Assembly (NCBI RefSeq): GCF_000430505.1
Contig: NZ_KE387152.1
Location: forward strand, 261,413 to 325,412
Length of the DNA stretch: 64,000 nt
Reading direction: 5' to 3'
Origin: Eisenibacter elegans DSM 3317
GTDB lineage: Bacteria; Bacteroidota; Bacteroidia; Cytophagales; Microscillaceae
Positions 18,356 through 27,900 of this stretch are shown piece by piece; position 1 is the stretch's first letter, and every line of letters starts with the position of its first letter. The translations under genes and the position numbers were made by a program. The notes under the pieces were generated by a model, which saw only the letters and a list, made by a program, of their open reading frames with translations, had not been told where the DNA came from and made no database searches.

Positions 18356-18507
18356 TACACCGGAAGTTATGATGTTAGGGCATTTTTTGAGGGGAATTTA
18401 GGACACACAAGGTTCGTATTCGAAATTTTGAAGGTGTCCAGACCCTTTGGGGCCTTTGTGATTAATGCAGACAATAGCAACAAAAAACAAAAATGGCCAG
18501 TGGTGTA
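18356..18507. repeat. family A repeat, degenerate copy A2
   Basis: The right end AAAAATGGCCAGTGGTGTA (18489-18507) matches the family A right end well. The left end is only weakly recognisable as TACACCGGAAGTTAT beside the stop of the preceding gene. The inner part holds GGACAC (18401) and GTGTCC (18434) as a small inverted pair. Confidence 0.35.
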
Positions 18508-18631
18508 GCGCTGGAGTGTATTTTAGGCTTATGGTCTTGAGTTAGCCCTTCAAACAATTGATTTTTCCACAAACATTTAAGATTTTTGCGTTTTACATCG
18601 GCCTGAGTACAGGCTACAATTACGCCCAATT

Positions 18632-19909
18632 ATGACCACAGACTTTATAGCGGCCTTGCAATGGCGCGGGATGATACACGATATGATGCCGGGCACAGAA
18701 GCCCAGCTTCAAAAAGAAATGACGACAGCCTATATTGGTTTTGACCCTACTGCCGATTCTTTACATATAGGCAACCTTGCCACAATGATGTTGCTAAAGC
18801 ACTTCCAACTCAGCGGCCACAAACCGCTCATCTTAGTGGGAGGGGCCACCGGCCGTATCGGAGATCCATCAGGCAAAAAAGCCGAACGCACCTTACTCGA
18901 ACCCGAAGAAGTAGAGCGAAACATAGCAGGCCAACTAAGCCAGATGCGTAAGTTTCTCAATTTTGATGAGGGGGACAACCGCGCCGAAATTGTCAACAAC
19001 TATGACTGGTTCAAGGATATTGGTTTTATAGACTTCTTACGAGAGGCCGGAAAGCACCTGCCTGTCAACTATATGATGGCCAAAGACTCGGTCAAGACGC
19101 GCCTTGAGTCGGGAGGGCTTTCATTTGCCGAATTTTCTTACCAATTGCTCCAAGCGTACGATTTTTACCATCTGTACAGTACCCGCAACTGCCGCCTGCA
19201 AATGGGAGGCTCGGACCAATGGGGTAACATCACCAGCGGCACAGAACTCATCAGACGCAAATGTGGCGGAGAGGCTTTTGCCCTTACAACCCCTCTTGTT
19301 ACTAAGGCCGACGGCACAAAGTTTGGCAAATCTGAGCAAGGAAACGTGTGGCTGGATGCAGCACGTACCTCTCCCTATAAGTTTTACCAGTTTTGGATCA
19401 ATGTCAATGATGCGGACTTGCCCAAACTCTTGCGCGTATTCACCTTGATGAGCCGAGAAGAAATAGAAGCGCTAGAGGCCCAAAATAACCCGCAACATAC
19501 CAAACAGGTGCTGGCTGAATATATGACCACCTTCATACATAGCGCCGAGGAAGCCCAGCAGGTACAACAAGCCTCCCGCTTATTGTTCGATAAGAAAGCC
19601 AGCATGGATGCCTTTGAGGCGCTGCCGGATGCCTTGTTTGCTGATGTGGTGGAGGTATTGCCTAGCCGTAGTTTCACAGTAGAGCAGTGGGCGGCTTGCA
19701 CCAGCACGGTAGACCTTTTGGCCGAAGCCCTAGAGATTTCTAAGGGGGAGGTGCGCCGCAGCATTAAGGCCAATGCCTTGAGTATCAACAAACAAAAAGT
19801 ATCTGAAGCTCAAAGCAACGATAGCCCGGATGTGTGGCCACTAATCAAGGGGAAATACTTACTCCTTCAGAATGGTAAAAAACAACACATCGCCCAAAAA
19901 CTAGCCTAA
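18632..19909 (+). CDS. tyrS: tyrosyl-tRNA synthetase
   Basis: 425 residues, full length. The class I signature appears as SLHIGNL, a form of HIGH, and KFGKS as the KMSKS equivalent. The tyrosine pocket is visible in YDFYHLYSTRNCRLQMGGSD and QWGNITSGTELIRR. The last 60 residues contain an S4 RNA-binding domain (LEISKGEVRRSIKANALSIN). It charges tRNA-Tyr in the cytoplasm. It has a 277-bp upstream spacer holding repeat A2 and a hairpin terminator immediately after the stop, so it appears monocistronic. Confidence 0.97.
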   Translation: MTTDFIAALQWRGMIHDMMPGTEAQLQKEMTTAYIGFDPTADSLHIGNLATMMLLKHFQLSGHKPLILVGGATGRIGDPSGKKAERTLLEPEEVERNIAGQLSQMRKFLNFDEGDNRAEIVNNYDWFKDIGFIDFLREAGKHLPVNYMMAKDSVKTRLESGGLSFAEFSYQLLQAYDFYHLYSTRNCRLQMGGSDQWGNITSGTELIRRKCGGEAFALTTPLVTKADGTKFGKSEQGNVWLDAARTSPYKFYQFWINVNDADLPKLLRVFTLMSREEIEALEAQNNPQHTKQVLAEYMTTFIHSAEEAQQVQQASRLLFDKKASMDAFEALPDALFADVVEVLPSRSFTVEQWAACTSTVDLLAEALEISKGEVRRSIKANALSINKQKVSEAQSNDSPDVWPLIKGKYLLLQNGKKQHIAQKLA

Positions 19910-19921
19910 AATACCTCAAAA

Positions 19922-19958
19922 AAGCTTCCTACCTATGTGGTCAGGAAGCTTCCTTTTT
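19922..19958 (+). terminator. intrinsic terminator after tyrS
   Basis: Arms AAGCTTCCT (19922-19930) and AGGAAGCTT (19943-19951) pair perfectly, followed closely by a T run (19954-19958). It lies 12 bp after the tyrS stop. Confidence 0.75.
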
Positions 19959-19989
19959 CATCATCTCCCACCATTTAGCCTCAAAATCT

Positions 19990-20442
19990 ATGTCGTTTTT
20001 TGCTGTTATTGCTCCTGAGTGGATGCCTGTTTTTTTGACTGCACCTTTTTTTGTGCGCCTTGCGCTTGCGTTGTTTTTAGCCATTCTATTTTTACAATCA
20101 GGCTTAGACAAGGTATTCCAATGGCAGGGGAATTTGGGCTGGCTTAAAGGGCATTTTGCCAAGACTCCTTTCAAAAATCAAGTTCCGTTGTTGCTGGCCA
20201 CTATTACCTTGTTTGAGGTGTTGGCAGGGCTTTGCAGCGCCTTGGGGGTATTAGAGTTATTTTACTTCCAAGACCTCAACCGCGTAACTTGGGCCTTGGT
20301 AGGCGCAGAACTATCCGCCGTCAGCCTTTTGATGCTTTTCTTCGGCCAACGTATTGCCCAAGACTACCCCGGCGCTGCCACGCTTGTGCCCTATTTCTTA
20401 GTCGCCATTGCGGCTGTATGGATGTTTGGGATGGGGGGTTAA
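19990..20442 (+). CDS. DoxX-like small membrane protein
   Basis: 150 residues with four hydrophobic helices (about 18-38, 62-82, 95-115 and 128-148). The segment LALFLAILFLQSGLDKVFQW with Gly-Leu-Asp-Lys in the first helix, and ITLFEVLAGLCSALG in the second, match the DoxX/DoxD-like four-helix membrane family. The family is loosely tied to quinone or redox processes, but individual roles are mostly unknown. It follows the tyrS terminator, so it probably has its own promoter; repeat A3 starts 16 bp after its stop. Family membership is likely, function is not assigned. Confidence 0.7.
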   Translation: MSFFAVIAPEWMPVFLTAPFFVRLALALFLAILFLQSGLDKVFQWQGNLGWLKGHFAKTPFKNQVPLLLATITLFEVLAGLCSALGVLELFYFQDLNRVTWALVGAELSAVSLLMLFFGQRIAQDYPGAATLVPYFLVAIAAVWMFGMGG

Positions 20443-20457
20443 GAAGAGGAGATACGG

Positions 20458-20589
20458 CACGCCACTGGATATTTTTGGAAAAGTAGCCCGAAGTTCCAGC
20501 TTCGAGATAAGCTGAGGCCTCATTTTGGAGTACAATGAGACTTAGCCCACAGTTCTAGCTGTGGGATTTGAAAAATGCCCAGTGGCGTG
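20458..20589. repeat. family A interspersed repeat, full-length copy A3
   Basis: 132 bp. The left end CACGCCACTGGATATTTTTG pairs with the right end, whose last bases are AATGCCCAGTGGCGTG. Inside are hairpins CGAAG/CTTCG and CCCACAG/CTGTGGG (20546-20565), plus a longer weak pair around GAGGCCTCATT and AATGAGACT. It lies between convergent genes, 16 bp after the DoxX-like stop and 29 bp before the stop of the reductase. Confidence 0.8.
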
Positions 20590-20618
20590 AGCCTAAACCC
20601 AACTCTCAGCTTAACGCA

Positions 20619-21512
20619 TTAACCTTTGGTATTTTTCCGAATGACCTGCTCTATGGCATCCCACATCTCGTTGGGAATCATCCTGAGGTGGTTCATCGAG
20701 CTAGCATTTTGCAGCCATTCGCCTCCATCGAGCGTGATAACCTCTCCTGTGAGATAGCCCGCATAGTCCGACATCATATACGCAGCCAAGTTGGCTAGCT
20801 CTTGGTGTTCGCCGTAGCGTTGTAGGGGGATGGCATTTTCGGGTTTGGCTTTTTCTACAAACTCTGGCGGCAGCGCCTCTGTGGGGAAGAGCCTATCCCA
20901 AGCGCCCTTGGTAGGAAAAGGACCGGGAGCAATGGCATTACAGCGGATTTTATATTTGCCCCATTCTGTCGCTAGGGAGCGTGTCAGGCCCAACACGCCA
21001 GACTTGGCCGTAGCAGAGGGCACGGTGTAGGCCGACCCTGTCCAAGCCCAAGCCACAATGATGTTGAGCATCGTGCCGGGCTGCTGCTGTGCGATGCAGT
21101 GTTTGCCAAAAGCCAAGGAGAAGTTATACGTTCCCCGCAATACAATATCGACAATGGTATCAAAGGCTCGGTGTGATAGCCGTTCGGTAGGGCTGATGAA
21201 GTTGCCGGCGGCATTATTGACCAAGCCCGTAACCTTGCCAAAGCGGGCTACTGTTTCTGCAATCACTTGGTTTACTGCGTCATAATCGCGCACATCACAC
21301 TGTAGCGGCAGGATTTGCCCGCCAGTCTCGGCGGTTAGCTCTTCTGCAGCTTGGGTAAGCACATCGAGCTTTCGGCTGGTAATAACCACATTAGCACCCA
21401 AAGTGGCAAAGTAGTGGCTCATAGAGCGGCCAAGACCTGTGCCTCCTCCTGTTACGATAATGGTGTGGTTCTTAAGTGCGCCTTCGCGCAGCATTGGTTC
21501 GGTATGTTGCAT
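20619..21512 (-). CDS. 2,4-dienoyl-CoA reductase-like SDR oxidoreductase
   Basis: 297 residues of the short-chain dehydrogenase fold: TGGGTGLGRSM (cofactor loop), CDVRD, NNAAGNFISP, then VPSATAKSGVLGLTRSLATE and IAPGPFPTKGAWDRL. The last two segments closely resemble mitochondrial DECR1, which reduces 2,4-dienoyl-CoA with NADPH during oxidation of unsaturated fatty acids. In DECR1 the catalytic set is Tyr-Ser-Lys; here the Ser and Lys (PSATAK) are kept, but by my count from the Ser the Tyr position is Trp (residues WAWTGS). It converges with the DoxX-like gene across repeat A3. A short possible reading frame lies 12 bp upstream. Confidence 0.85.
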   Translation of the reverse strand: MQHTEPMLREGALKNHTIIVTGGGTGLGRSMSHYFATLGANVVITSRKLDVLTQAAEELTAETGGQILPLQCDVRDYDAVNQVIAETVARFGKVTGLVNNAAGNFISPTERLSHRAFDTIVDIVLRGTYNFSLAFGKHCIAQQQPGTMLNIIVAWAWTGSAYTVPSATAKSGVLGLTRSLATEWGKYKIRCNAIAPGPFPTKGAWDRLFPTEALPPEFVEKAKPENAIPLQRYGEHQELANLAAYMMSDYAGYLTGEVITLDGGEWLQNASSMNHLRMIPNEMWDAIEQVIRKNTKG

Positions 21513-21524
21513 CCTATTGTTTGG

Positions 21525-21737
21525 TTAGTTGTTTGTTGATGATTCAACTTTCTCCAAAAGATAAGGATAAACCAAAGATTTCGCAAGTAATTTGTACGTA
21601 TACAATACAAACCCAAGATTTAGGGCTTTGACAACAACATAATTGGCGACAGCCCCTATGTGTACATATTTTTCAGGAGAGGTATCAGCGGCTTTGTCTG
21701 GATAATAAGATGGTTTTGTGGGGGTATTGATTGTCAA
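21525..21737 (-). CDS. possible small protein upstream of the reductase
   Basis: A 70-codon frame starting at TTG and ending 12 bp before the reductase ATG. It has a hydrophilic N-terminus and a hydrophobic helix (GAVANYVVVKALNLGFVLY) near residues 28-55. No ATG start is available before an upstream in-frame stop, and I recognise no family. It may be real and co-transcribed, or only an open stretch in the leader. Confidence 0.25.
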   Translation of the reverse strand: MTINTPTKPSYYPDKAADTSPEKYVHIGAVANYVVVKALNLGFVLYTYKLLAKSLVYPYLLEKVESSTNN

Positions 21738-22007
21738 GGATAAGATTTGGGTAGGTAACGAGCTTTCAGACCTAACTGGCTATACCTTCAAACGTGTAGA
21801 GCATTTAGAGAACAGCTCTCTACCTTGCTATCGGCGCTACTTGGGTGGCTCAGACTTATGACTAGGTGGTGTGTGTGCCTTATCCACCGGCTGAGGCAGT
21901 AGCCGCCAAGGGCTGGGCACAAGGCTTAGCGGGGGAGTGAAGCTTCCTCCGAAACCTTCTCCCCCTACGGCGTGTTTGTGGAATAGACTAATAAAAGCAA
22001 ATGCCTT
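21738..22007. other. intergenic region between the reductase and VWA genes
   Basis: No gene is supported here. A hairpin with arms GGGGGAG and CTCCCCC lies near 21930-21965, just upstream of the VWA gene. The short reading frames across it are probably chance. No TAnnTTTG promoter was found. Confidence 0.4.
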
Positions 22008-23108
22008 ATGCCCGGTTACCGATTCACCCAATACATTCCCCCTCAGACCAAGGAAGGGGCTGATTTTGACCGCCTACTGCAAGTACTGATGCAATTGCTC
22101 AACATCACGGGCGGCGATGTGAGCGAAGCGCTCAACTGGCTCAATAACCTCGACCAACGCTATCAACTCACTACGGATGACTATGGCATCGGCGATTTTA
22201 TAGAAGACCTCAAAGCCAAGGGATACCTCAAGGAAGACGAATCAGCAGCGCGCCTCATCATGACCCCCAAGAGCGAAATGACCATCCGACGAACGGCTTT
22301 TGAGGAGATTTTTGGGAAGCTGAAAAAAGCCCGCCCCGGCAACCACAAAACCGGACAATCTGGCCAAGGCGACGAACACGGCACGGATTTGCGCAGTTAT
22401 CAGTTTGGCGATGCGCCCGAGCACATTGCCGTTACGGAGTCTATCCGAAATGCACACATCAACCACGGCATCAATGATTTTCAGCTACTTGATAGCGACC
22501 TAGAGGTGGTCGAAACAGAGTTCCGCGCTCAAACCTCTACCGTGCTGATGATTGACATTTCGCATTCGATGATTCTCTACGGCGAAGACCGCATTACACC
22601 TGCCAAAAAGGTAGCAATGGCGCTCTCGGAGTTTATCATGCGCCAATACCCCAAAGATACATTGGATGTGATTGTGTTTGGCAATGATGCCTGGCAAATC
22701 CAAATCAAAGATCTGCCCTACCTCCAAGTAGGCCCCTATCATACCAACACCATCGCAGGGCTGGAGCTGGCGATGGACTTGCTACGCCGCCGCAAAAACC
22801 CCAACAAGCAAATCTTGATGATTACAGATGGCAAACCAACATGTATGAAGGTGGGCATCAAGTATTACAAAAATAGCTTCGGGATTGACCGCAAAATCCT
22901 GCGCAAGACCTTGACCTTGGCCGTGCAGTGTCGCAAGCTCAAGATTCCGGTTACAACCTTTATGATTGCCTCTGACCCCTACTTGCAGGCTTTCGTGCGT
23001 GAATTTACCGAGGCCAACCAAGGCCGCGCTTACTATAGCAACATCGATGAGTTGGGCAGCTTTATTTTTGAAGACTTTCAACGCAACCGCCGCAAAACAG
23101 TACGTTAG
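22008..23108 (+). CDS. VWA-domain protein, probable partner of the MoxR/BchI-like ATPase
   Basis: 366 residues. The C-terminal half is a von Willebrand A domain with an intact metal site: MIDISHSM gives Asp183, Ser185 and Ser187, followed by the Thr of HTNTIAGLELAM and the Asp of ILMITDGKPT. The N-terminal half is helical, with a possible flexible linker GNHKTGQSGQGDEHG near residue 110-125. The pair of a chelatase-like ATPase and a short VWA protein is well known in bacteria, usually adjacent; here the ATPase ends 6.3 kb earlier. Repeats of family A follow both genes. Target unknown; a role in cofactor insertion or protein remodelling is inference. Confidence 0.82.
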   Translation: MPGYRFTQYIPPQTKEGADFDRLLQVLMQLLNITGGDVSEALNWLNNLDQRYQLTTDDYGIGDFIEDLKAKGYLKEDESAARLIMTPKSEMTIRRTAFEEIFGKLKKARPGNHKTGQSGQGDEHGTDLRSYQFGDAPEHIAVTESIRNAHINHGINDFQLLDSDLEVVETEFRAQTSTVLMIDISHSMILYGEDRITPAKKVAMALSEFIMRQYPKDTLDVIVFGNDAWQIQIKDLPYLQVGPYHTNTIAGLELAMDLLRRRKNPNKQILMITDGKPTCMKVGIKYYKNSFGIDRKILRKTLTLAVQCRKLKIPVTTFMIASDPYLQAFVREFTEANQGRAYYSNIDELGSFIFEDFQRNRRKTVR

Positions 23109-23120
23109 ATAAACGAAGCA

Positions 23121-23252
23121 GACACCACTGGACATCTTCTAAAAAAACCGAAATATGGAGCTCTTTTGCGCCCTTTGCGGCTAACTAGTGCCAAGATCAA
23201 GCGGATAAAATGAGTACACCAACAACGAAAACCCAAAATGTCTGGTGGTGTG
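23121..23252. repeat. family A interspersed repeat, copy A4
   Basis: The left end GACACCACTGGACAT and the right end AAATGTCTGGTGGTGT are inverted and match family A. The interior differs from A3, A5 and A6. It begins 13 bp after the VWA-gene stop. Confidence 0.55.
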
Positions 23253-23288
23253 AACAAAACAATGACCCCAGCAGTCGCTAAAAGAGCG

Positions 23289-23296
23289 TACCTTTG
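23289..23296 (+). promoter_or_regulatory. candidate -7 promoter element for the flavoprotein gene
   Basis: TACCTTTG fits TAnnTTTG and lies 29 bp before the ATG at 23325. No clear TTG is found at the expected -33 distance. Confidence 0.4.
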
Positions 23297-23324
23297 TGGC
23301 TTTTATTGATTGAACGCTCTTGTT

Positions 23325-24554
23325 ATGAGTTTAGATATTTGTGTGATTGGTGGTGGAGCAGCAGGTTTTTTTGCCGCCCTACAGTGTGCTGCTCACTACC
23401 CCGAACACCGCCTGACCATCCTCGAAAAAAGCCCCAAACTGCTCTCCAAAGTGAAAGTGTCAGGCGGGGGGCGCTGTAATGTAACCCACGACTGCCACCA
23501 ACGCAAGGCATTGTTGGCAAACTACCCTCGCGGCACAAGCGCCTTGCGTCAAGCTTTTGGGCGATATATGCCTGCTGATATGCAGCAATGGCTCGAAGCA
23601 AGGGGAGTAACCCTCAAAACAGAACCCGACGGTCGGATGTTTCCTACTACCGACGATTCACAGACTATCATAGACTGCTTCTTGGTCGAAGCCCGTAAAC
23701 TCAACATCCGTATCCGCACCCGAACAGCAGTAACACAGCTGACACCCCAACCCGACGGGCGTTTTGGGCTTCACCTCCAAGGAGACAATACCCTCCTACA
23801 GGCCGACCGTGTGATTGTGTGTACGGGTGGCCGTCCTCAATTGAGTGATTTTGCCTGGCTCGCTGACTTAGGCCACCCGATTGTACCGCCAGTGCCCTCG
23901 CTCTTTACTTTCAACCTCCCCCAGCATCCTATCTGTACCTTACAAGGGCTTTCTGTTCCCAAGGCACGGGTGCGTGTGCCTCATGCGGGACTTGCTCACG
24001 AAGGGCCTCTGCTAATTACCCATTGGGGGCTGAGTGCGCCGGCTGTGTTGCTGACCTCTGCTTGGGGCGCACGCTTACTTCACCAATGCCATTATGACTT
24101 TGAAGCACACATCCACTGGCTACCGGAGTATCACGAGGAATCGCTCCGGCAAGCACTGCTGACACAGAAGCAGTTATTGGCCAAACGAGCCGTTCACAAT
24201 CGAAACCCCTTTGGGCTGCCGGCAAGGCTCTGGGAGTTTCTGATGAGTCAGGCTGGTATTCCTGCCGACCAACGCTGGGCAGATCTTTCCAAAGCGCACC
24301 TACATACTATGGTACAACACCTCGCTGCCTATACCTTGCGGGTAAAGGGAAAAACGACTTTCAAAGAAGAGTTTGTAACTGCCGGAGGTGTAGACCTAGA
24401 AGGCATTCAGCTCAAAACAATGGAGAGCAAGTACCATAAAGGCTTGTTTTTTGCCGGAGAAGTACTTGATATTGATGGGGTTACGGGGGGATTCAATTTT
24501 CAGGCTGCATGGAGTACAGCCTATGTTGCGGCATTGGCTGCCGGAGTGGAATAA
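23325..24554 (+). CDS. BaiN/HI0933-like FAD-dependent oxidoreductase
   Basis: 409 residues. It opens with the dinucleotide motif CVIGGGAAGFFAALQCA, followed by KVKVSGGGRCNVTHDC, the signature of the HI0933/BaiN flavoprotein family. The closing VTAGGVDLEGIQLKTMESK and DGVTGGFNFQAAWSTAYVAA complete the FAD domain, with the insert domain between. BaiN has been linked to bile acid reduction, but most members have no known substrate. The ATG at 23325 is used in place of a TTG at 23310, since the Rossmann strand begins directly after it. It looks monocistronic. Confidence 0.9.
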   Translation: MSLDICVIGGGAAGFFAALQCAAHYPEHRLTILEKSPKLLSKVKVSGGGRCNVTHDCHQRKALLANYPRGTSALRQAFGRYMPADMQQWLEARGVTLKTEPDGRMFPTTDDSQTIIDCFLVEARKLNIRIRTRTAVTQLTPQPDGRFGLHLQGDNTLLQADRVIVCTGGRPQLSDFAWLADLGHPIVPPVPSLFTFNLPQHPICTLQGLSVPKARVRVPHAGLAHEGPLLITHWGLSAPAVLLTSAWGARLLHQCHYDFEAHIHWLPEYHEESLRQALLTQKQLLAKRAVHNRNPFGLPARLWEFLMSQAGIPADQRWADLSKAHLHTMVQHLAAYTLRVKGKTTFKEEFVTAGGVDLEGIQLKTMESKYHKGLFFAGEVLDIDGVTGGFNFQAAWSTAYVAALAAGVE

Positions 24555-24917
24555 CCCGTGAACGACATAGCAGGATTTAATGGATTTAAGGGGATATACA
24601 GGATCTGATTTTGCCGGCTCCTTGCCTGAGCCTTTGTCTCCACGGGCACGAGATGTACTGTATTTGATTTTCTGCCCTCAAGAAAGAGAATTTTAAAAAT
24701 TAAATCGAATCCGTTTTTAGCGAGGAAGTCCAACTCTACAAAAAATCATTATCTTTGAAAAGTATGATGTTGAGCTTGGCAGTACAGCCCGAGTTAGGTC
24801 AAGGGTGTGGGAAGGTATCGGAGAAGTCTTCCTCTAAGGAGACGCATCAGCGTTCAGGAAGCCAAAAAATCAGACGACCTTGTTAACAATGTAAAAATTC
24901 GATTTAGCACATAAGAT
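24555..24917. other. intergenic region upstream of the type B cargo gene
   Basis: A 363-bp spacer with no supported gene. TATCTTTG at 24750-24757 fits the -7 consensus but has no TTG at the right distance and lies 160 bp upstream of the next start. No repeat family was recognised. Confidence 0.4.
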
Positions 24918-27900
24918 ATGAAGCACCTATCCTTTTTACTATACCTATGGGCTATCGGCTTGGCGGCATCACAAGGCCTCTGGGCGCAAGCTACTACTGC
25001 CATCCATACAGAAATGCCCGCTACTTTGATTGAGAACCAAGGGCAGTGGCCTGAGGAGGTACGCTTCAGGGTATCCTTACCCGGAGGGTTTATTTTCTTG
25101 AAAAACAACAGTTTGCAATACAGTCTATACGACAGCCGCGCCTTAGAAGCCATGCACGCCCCCTCACAACCCAACCGTCAAGCCCCCACCTTGGTAGCTG
25201 ATGCGGTCAATGTAGCCCCGGGGCAGATTCAGGCACACGGTGTCGTTGTTGTGTTTGAGGGAGCCTCTCCAACACCGCGCCTTGTGGCTAAAAACGCCCA
25301 CACTGTGAGCCATCATTTTTTATTGGGTCAAAATGCCACTCAGGCCAAGAGCGCCAAAGCCTATCAGGCTGTCCGCTACGAAGCTATATACCCCGGCATC
25401 TCTCTTGACTTTGAGCTGTCTGAGCAAGGCACACCCAAGTATACTTGGATGGTAGCGGCGCAGGCCGACCCCTCCCAAATCATCTTGAACTACCAACACA
25501 GCCAAGGTATTTATATTGCTCCCGATGGCACACTCCGGATTCGCACCGGCGTGGGCGAAATCGTAGAGGCCGCGCCGCGTAGCTTCCAAACTATCAACGG
25601 GCAGCGCCAAGCAGTCTCAACGGCCTGGGTATTGCTCGATGGCCAACGCGCCACCCTACAGCTCGGCAGCTATGATGCTGAGCATCCGCTGGAAATAGAC
25701 CCTGAGCTGATTTTCTCGACCTACTCTGGCTCCATCCCCGACAACTGGGGCTCTACAGCTACCTTCGACTTGGTCGACAATTTTTACTTGGGGGGAATCG
25801 TCTTTGGCACCAATTTCCCAGTTACGGTAGGCGCTTTTCGGGTTAGTTTTAGTGGAGAGATTGATGTGGTGGTGATGAAATTTGACCCTACAGGCAGAAC
25901 ACTCCTCTATGCCACCTACCTAGGTGGCTCACAGGCAGAGTTTCCACACAGCCTCGTCGTAAACCAACAAAATGAGTTGGTCATCTTTGGGACAACCTCC
26001 TCGCTCAACTTCCCTACGACAGCCACAGCTTTTTCGCGCAATTTCCAAACCGGCACTGTTGGTGCCAATTTCCCAGTGATGGGGGGGATTAACTACCTCA
26101 ATGGCAGTGATTTGTTTGTGAGCATCTTGAGCAGCAATGGGGCTAATTTGCGTGCCTCTACCTATGTTGGGGGGAATGAGAATGACGGGCTGAACCTCTC
26201 GGCGCAGGTCAGCATCCGGAACTACGGCGACCAATTTCGGGGCGAAGTCATCGTGGATGAGCAAAACAATGTATACATCGCCTCTACAACCAATTCTTTT
26301 GATTTCCCTACTTTAGGGGCATTCAAAACAACCCGAGAAGGCTTGCAAGACGCTGTTTTGCTCAAGCTTAATCCCGACTTGAGCGCACTGCTCTGGAGTA
26401 CGTATTTTGGGGGGAATGGCTTTGATGCTGCCTACTCCTTGCGGCTGAGCAGCAACGGTGAGCTTTATGTAGTAGGCGGAACGCGCAGCACCAACCTGCC
26501 CACCCAGCCGGGCGCTTGGTTAAGCAATGCCCTAGGCAATGATGATGGCTATGTGTTGAGACTCAGCAATACCGGCACACTCATCCAGTGCTCGTACTTG
26601 GGTACCTCCGAAGCAGACCAAGCTTTTTTGTTAGACCTCGATGCGCAAGACAATGTGTATGTCCTCGGGCAGACACTGGGCAACTACCCGCGTGTTGGTG
26701 AAGTGTATTTCAACCAAAGGGGCAAACAGTTTTTACATCAGCTGGATAAAAACCTACAAAACACTGGCTTCAGTACTGTTTTTGGCGCTGGCCGCGATGT
26801 TCCCGACATCACCTTTACGGCCTTCTTGGTCAATGAATGTGGCAATATCTACATCTCGGGCTGGGGAGGTGCAATCAATGACAATGGGCGCGTTTCGGGT
26901 GTCCGCACTAATGGCCTGCCCACAACTATCGATGCCTTCAGGCGAAATACAGATGGAAACGATTTTTATTTGCTCATCCTCAGCGCTCAGGCTCAGCGAC
27001 TGCTGTATGGCAGCTTCTTTGGGAGCGTAGGCGGAAGAGGTAACCACGTCGATGGGGGTACTTGCCGTTTCAACAAACGCGGTGTAATCTTTCACGCTGC
27101 CTGCGCTTGTTCGCCCTCTGGCAGCGCCAATACCAATGAGTTTCCGACTACGCCGGGTGTATGGTCACGCTTCAACCGCAGCACCAACTGCAATGCGGTG
27201 GCCTTTAAGTTTGATACTCAGGCCTTGGTGCCTGATTTTCAGATTATCAACCCCAATACCCTCAACCCCATCACTGCCGGGTGTTTGCCCTTGAGCGTGA
27301 TTTTACGGTATACCGGCACATCTGCCAGCAGGGTTGTCTGGCGTTTGTCAGATGGAACAAGCCTAGGCTCAGGCAATGAAATACGCTATACCTTTACCGA
27401 CCCCGGCACCTTTACCATTCTCCTCGATGCCTTCAATGATGCGGCCTGTGTTACCAATGCGCGTATCGACAAACAGCTGGTAGTCTTGGGGGCTGCTGTC
27501 AGCATTAGCCCCGACCAGGACCTGTGCCGAGGAGAGTCTGTACAGTTGGAAGCTTTTTCGCCCAAAGCCCTGAGCTACCGTTGGTCTCCAACAACGGGCT
27601 TGAGCAATCCGAATATAGCCAACCCGGTAGCGTCTCCTACACAAGACACCCGCTATACCGTAACGGTGCAAGATACCGACGGCTGCGATATTAGCAATAC
27701 GGTCAATATCAGACTGATAGCCCCGGTAAGTGCCGATTTTGCTATCGTGGCAGAGGGTGAATGCGCCCAACAAACTGCCGTAACATTCCAAAATAATACG
27801 GATGCCGACACGTTTTTTTGGGATATGGGCGATGGCACTGTACTCAATGGCGCTGCACCCGAACGCTATGTTTATGCCCAAGGGGGCAATTATCAAATCC

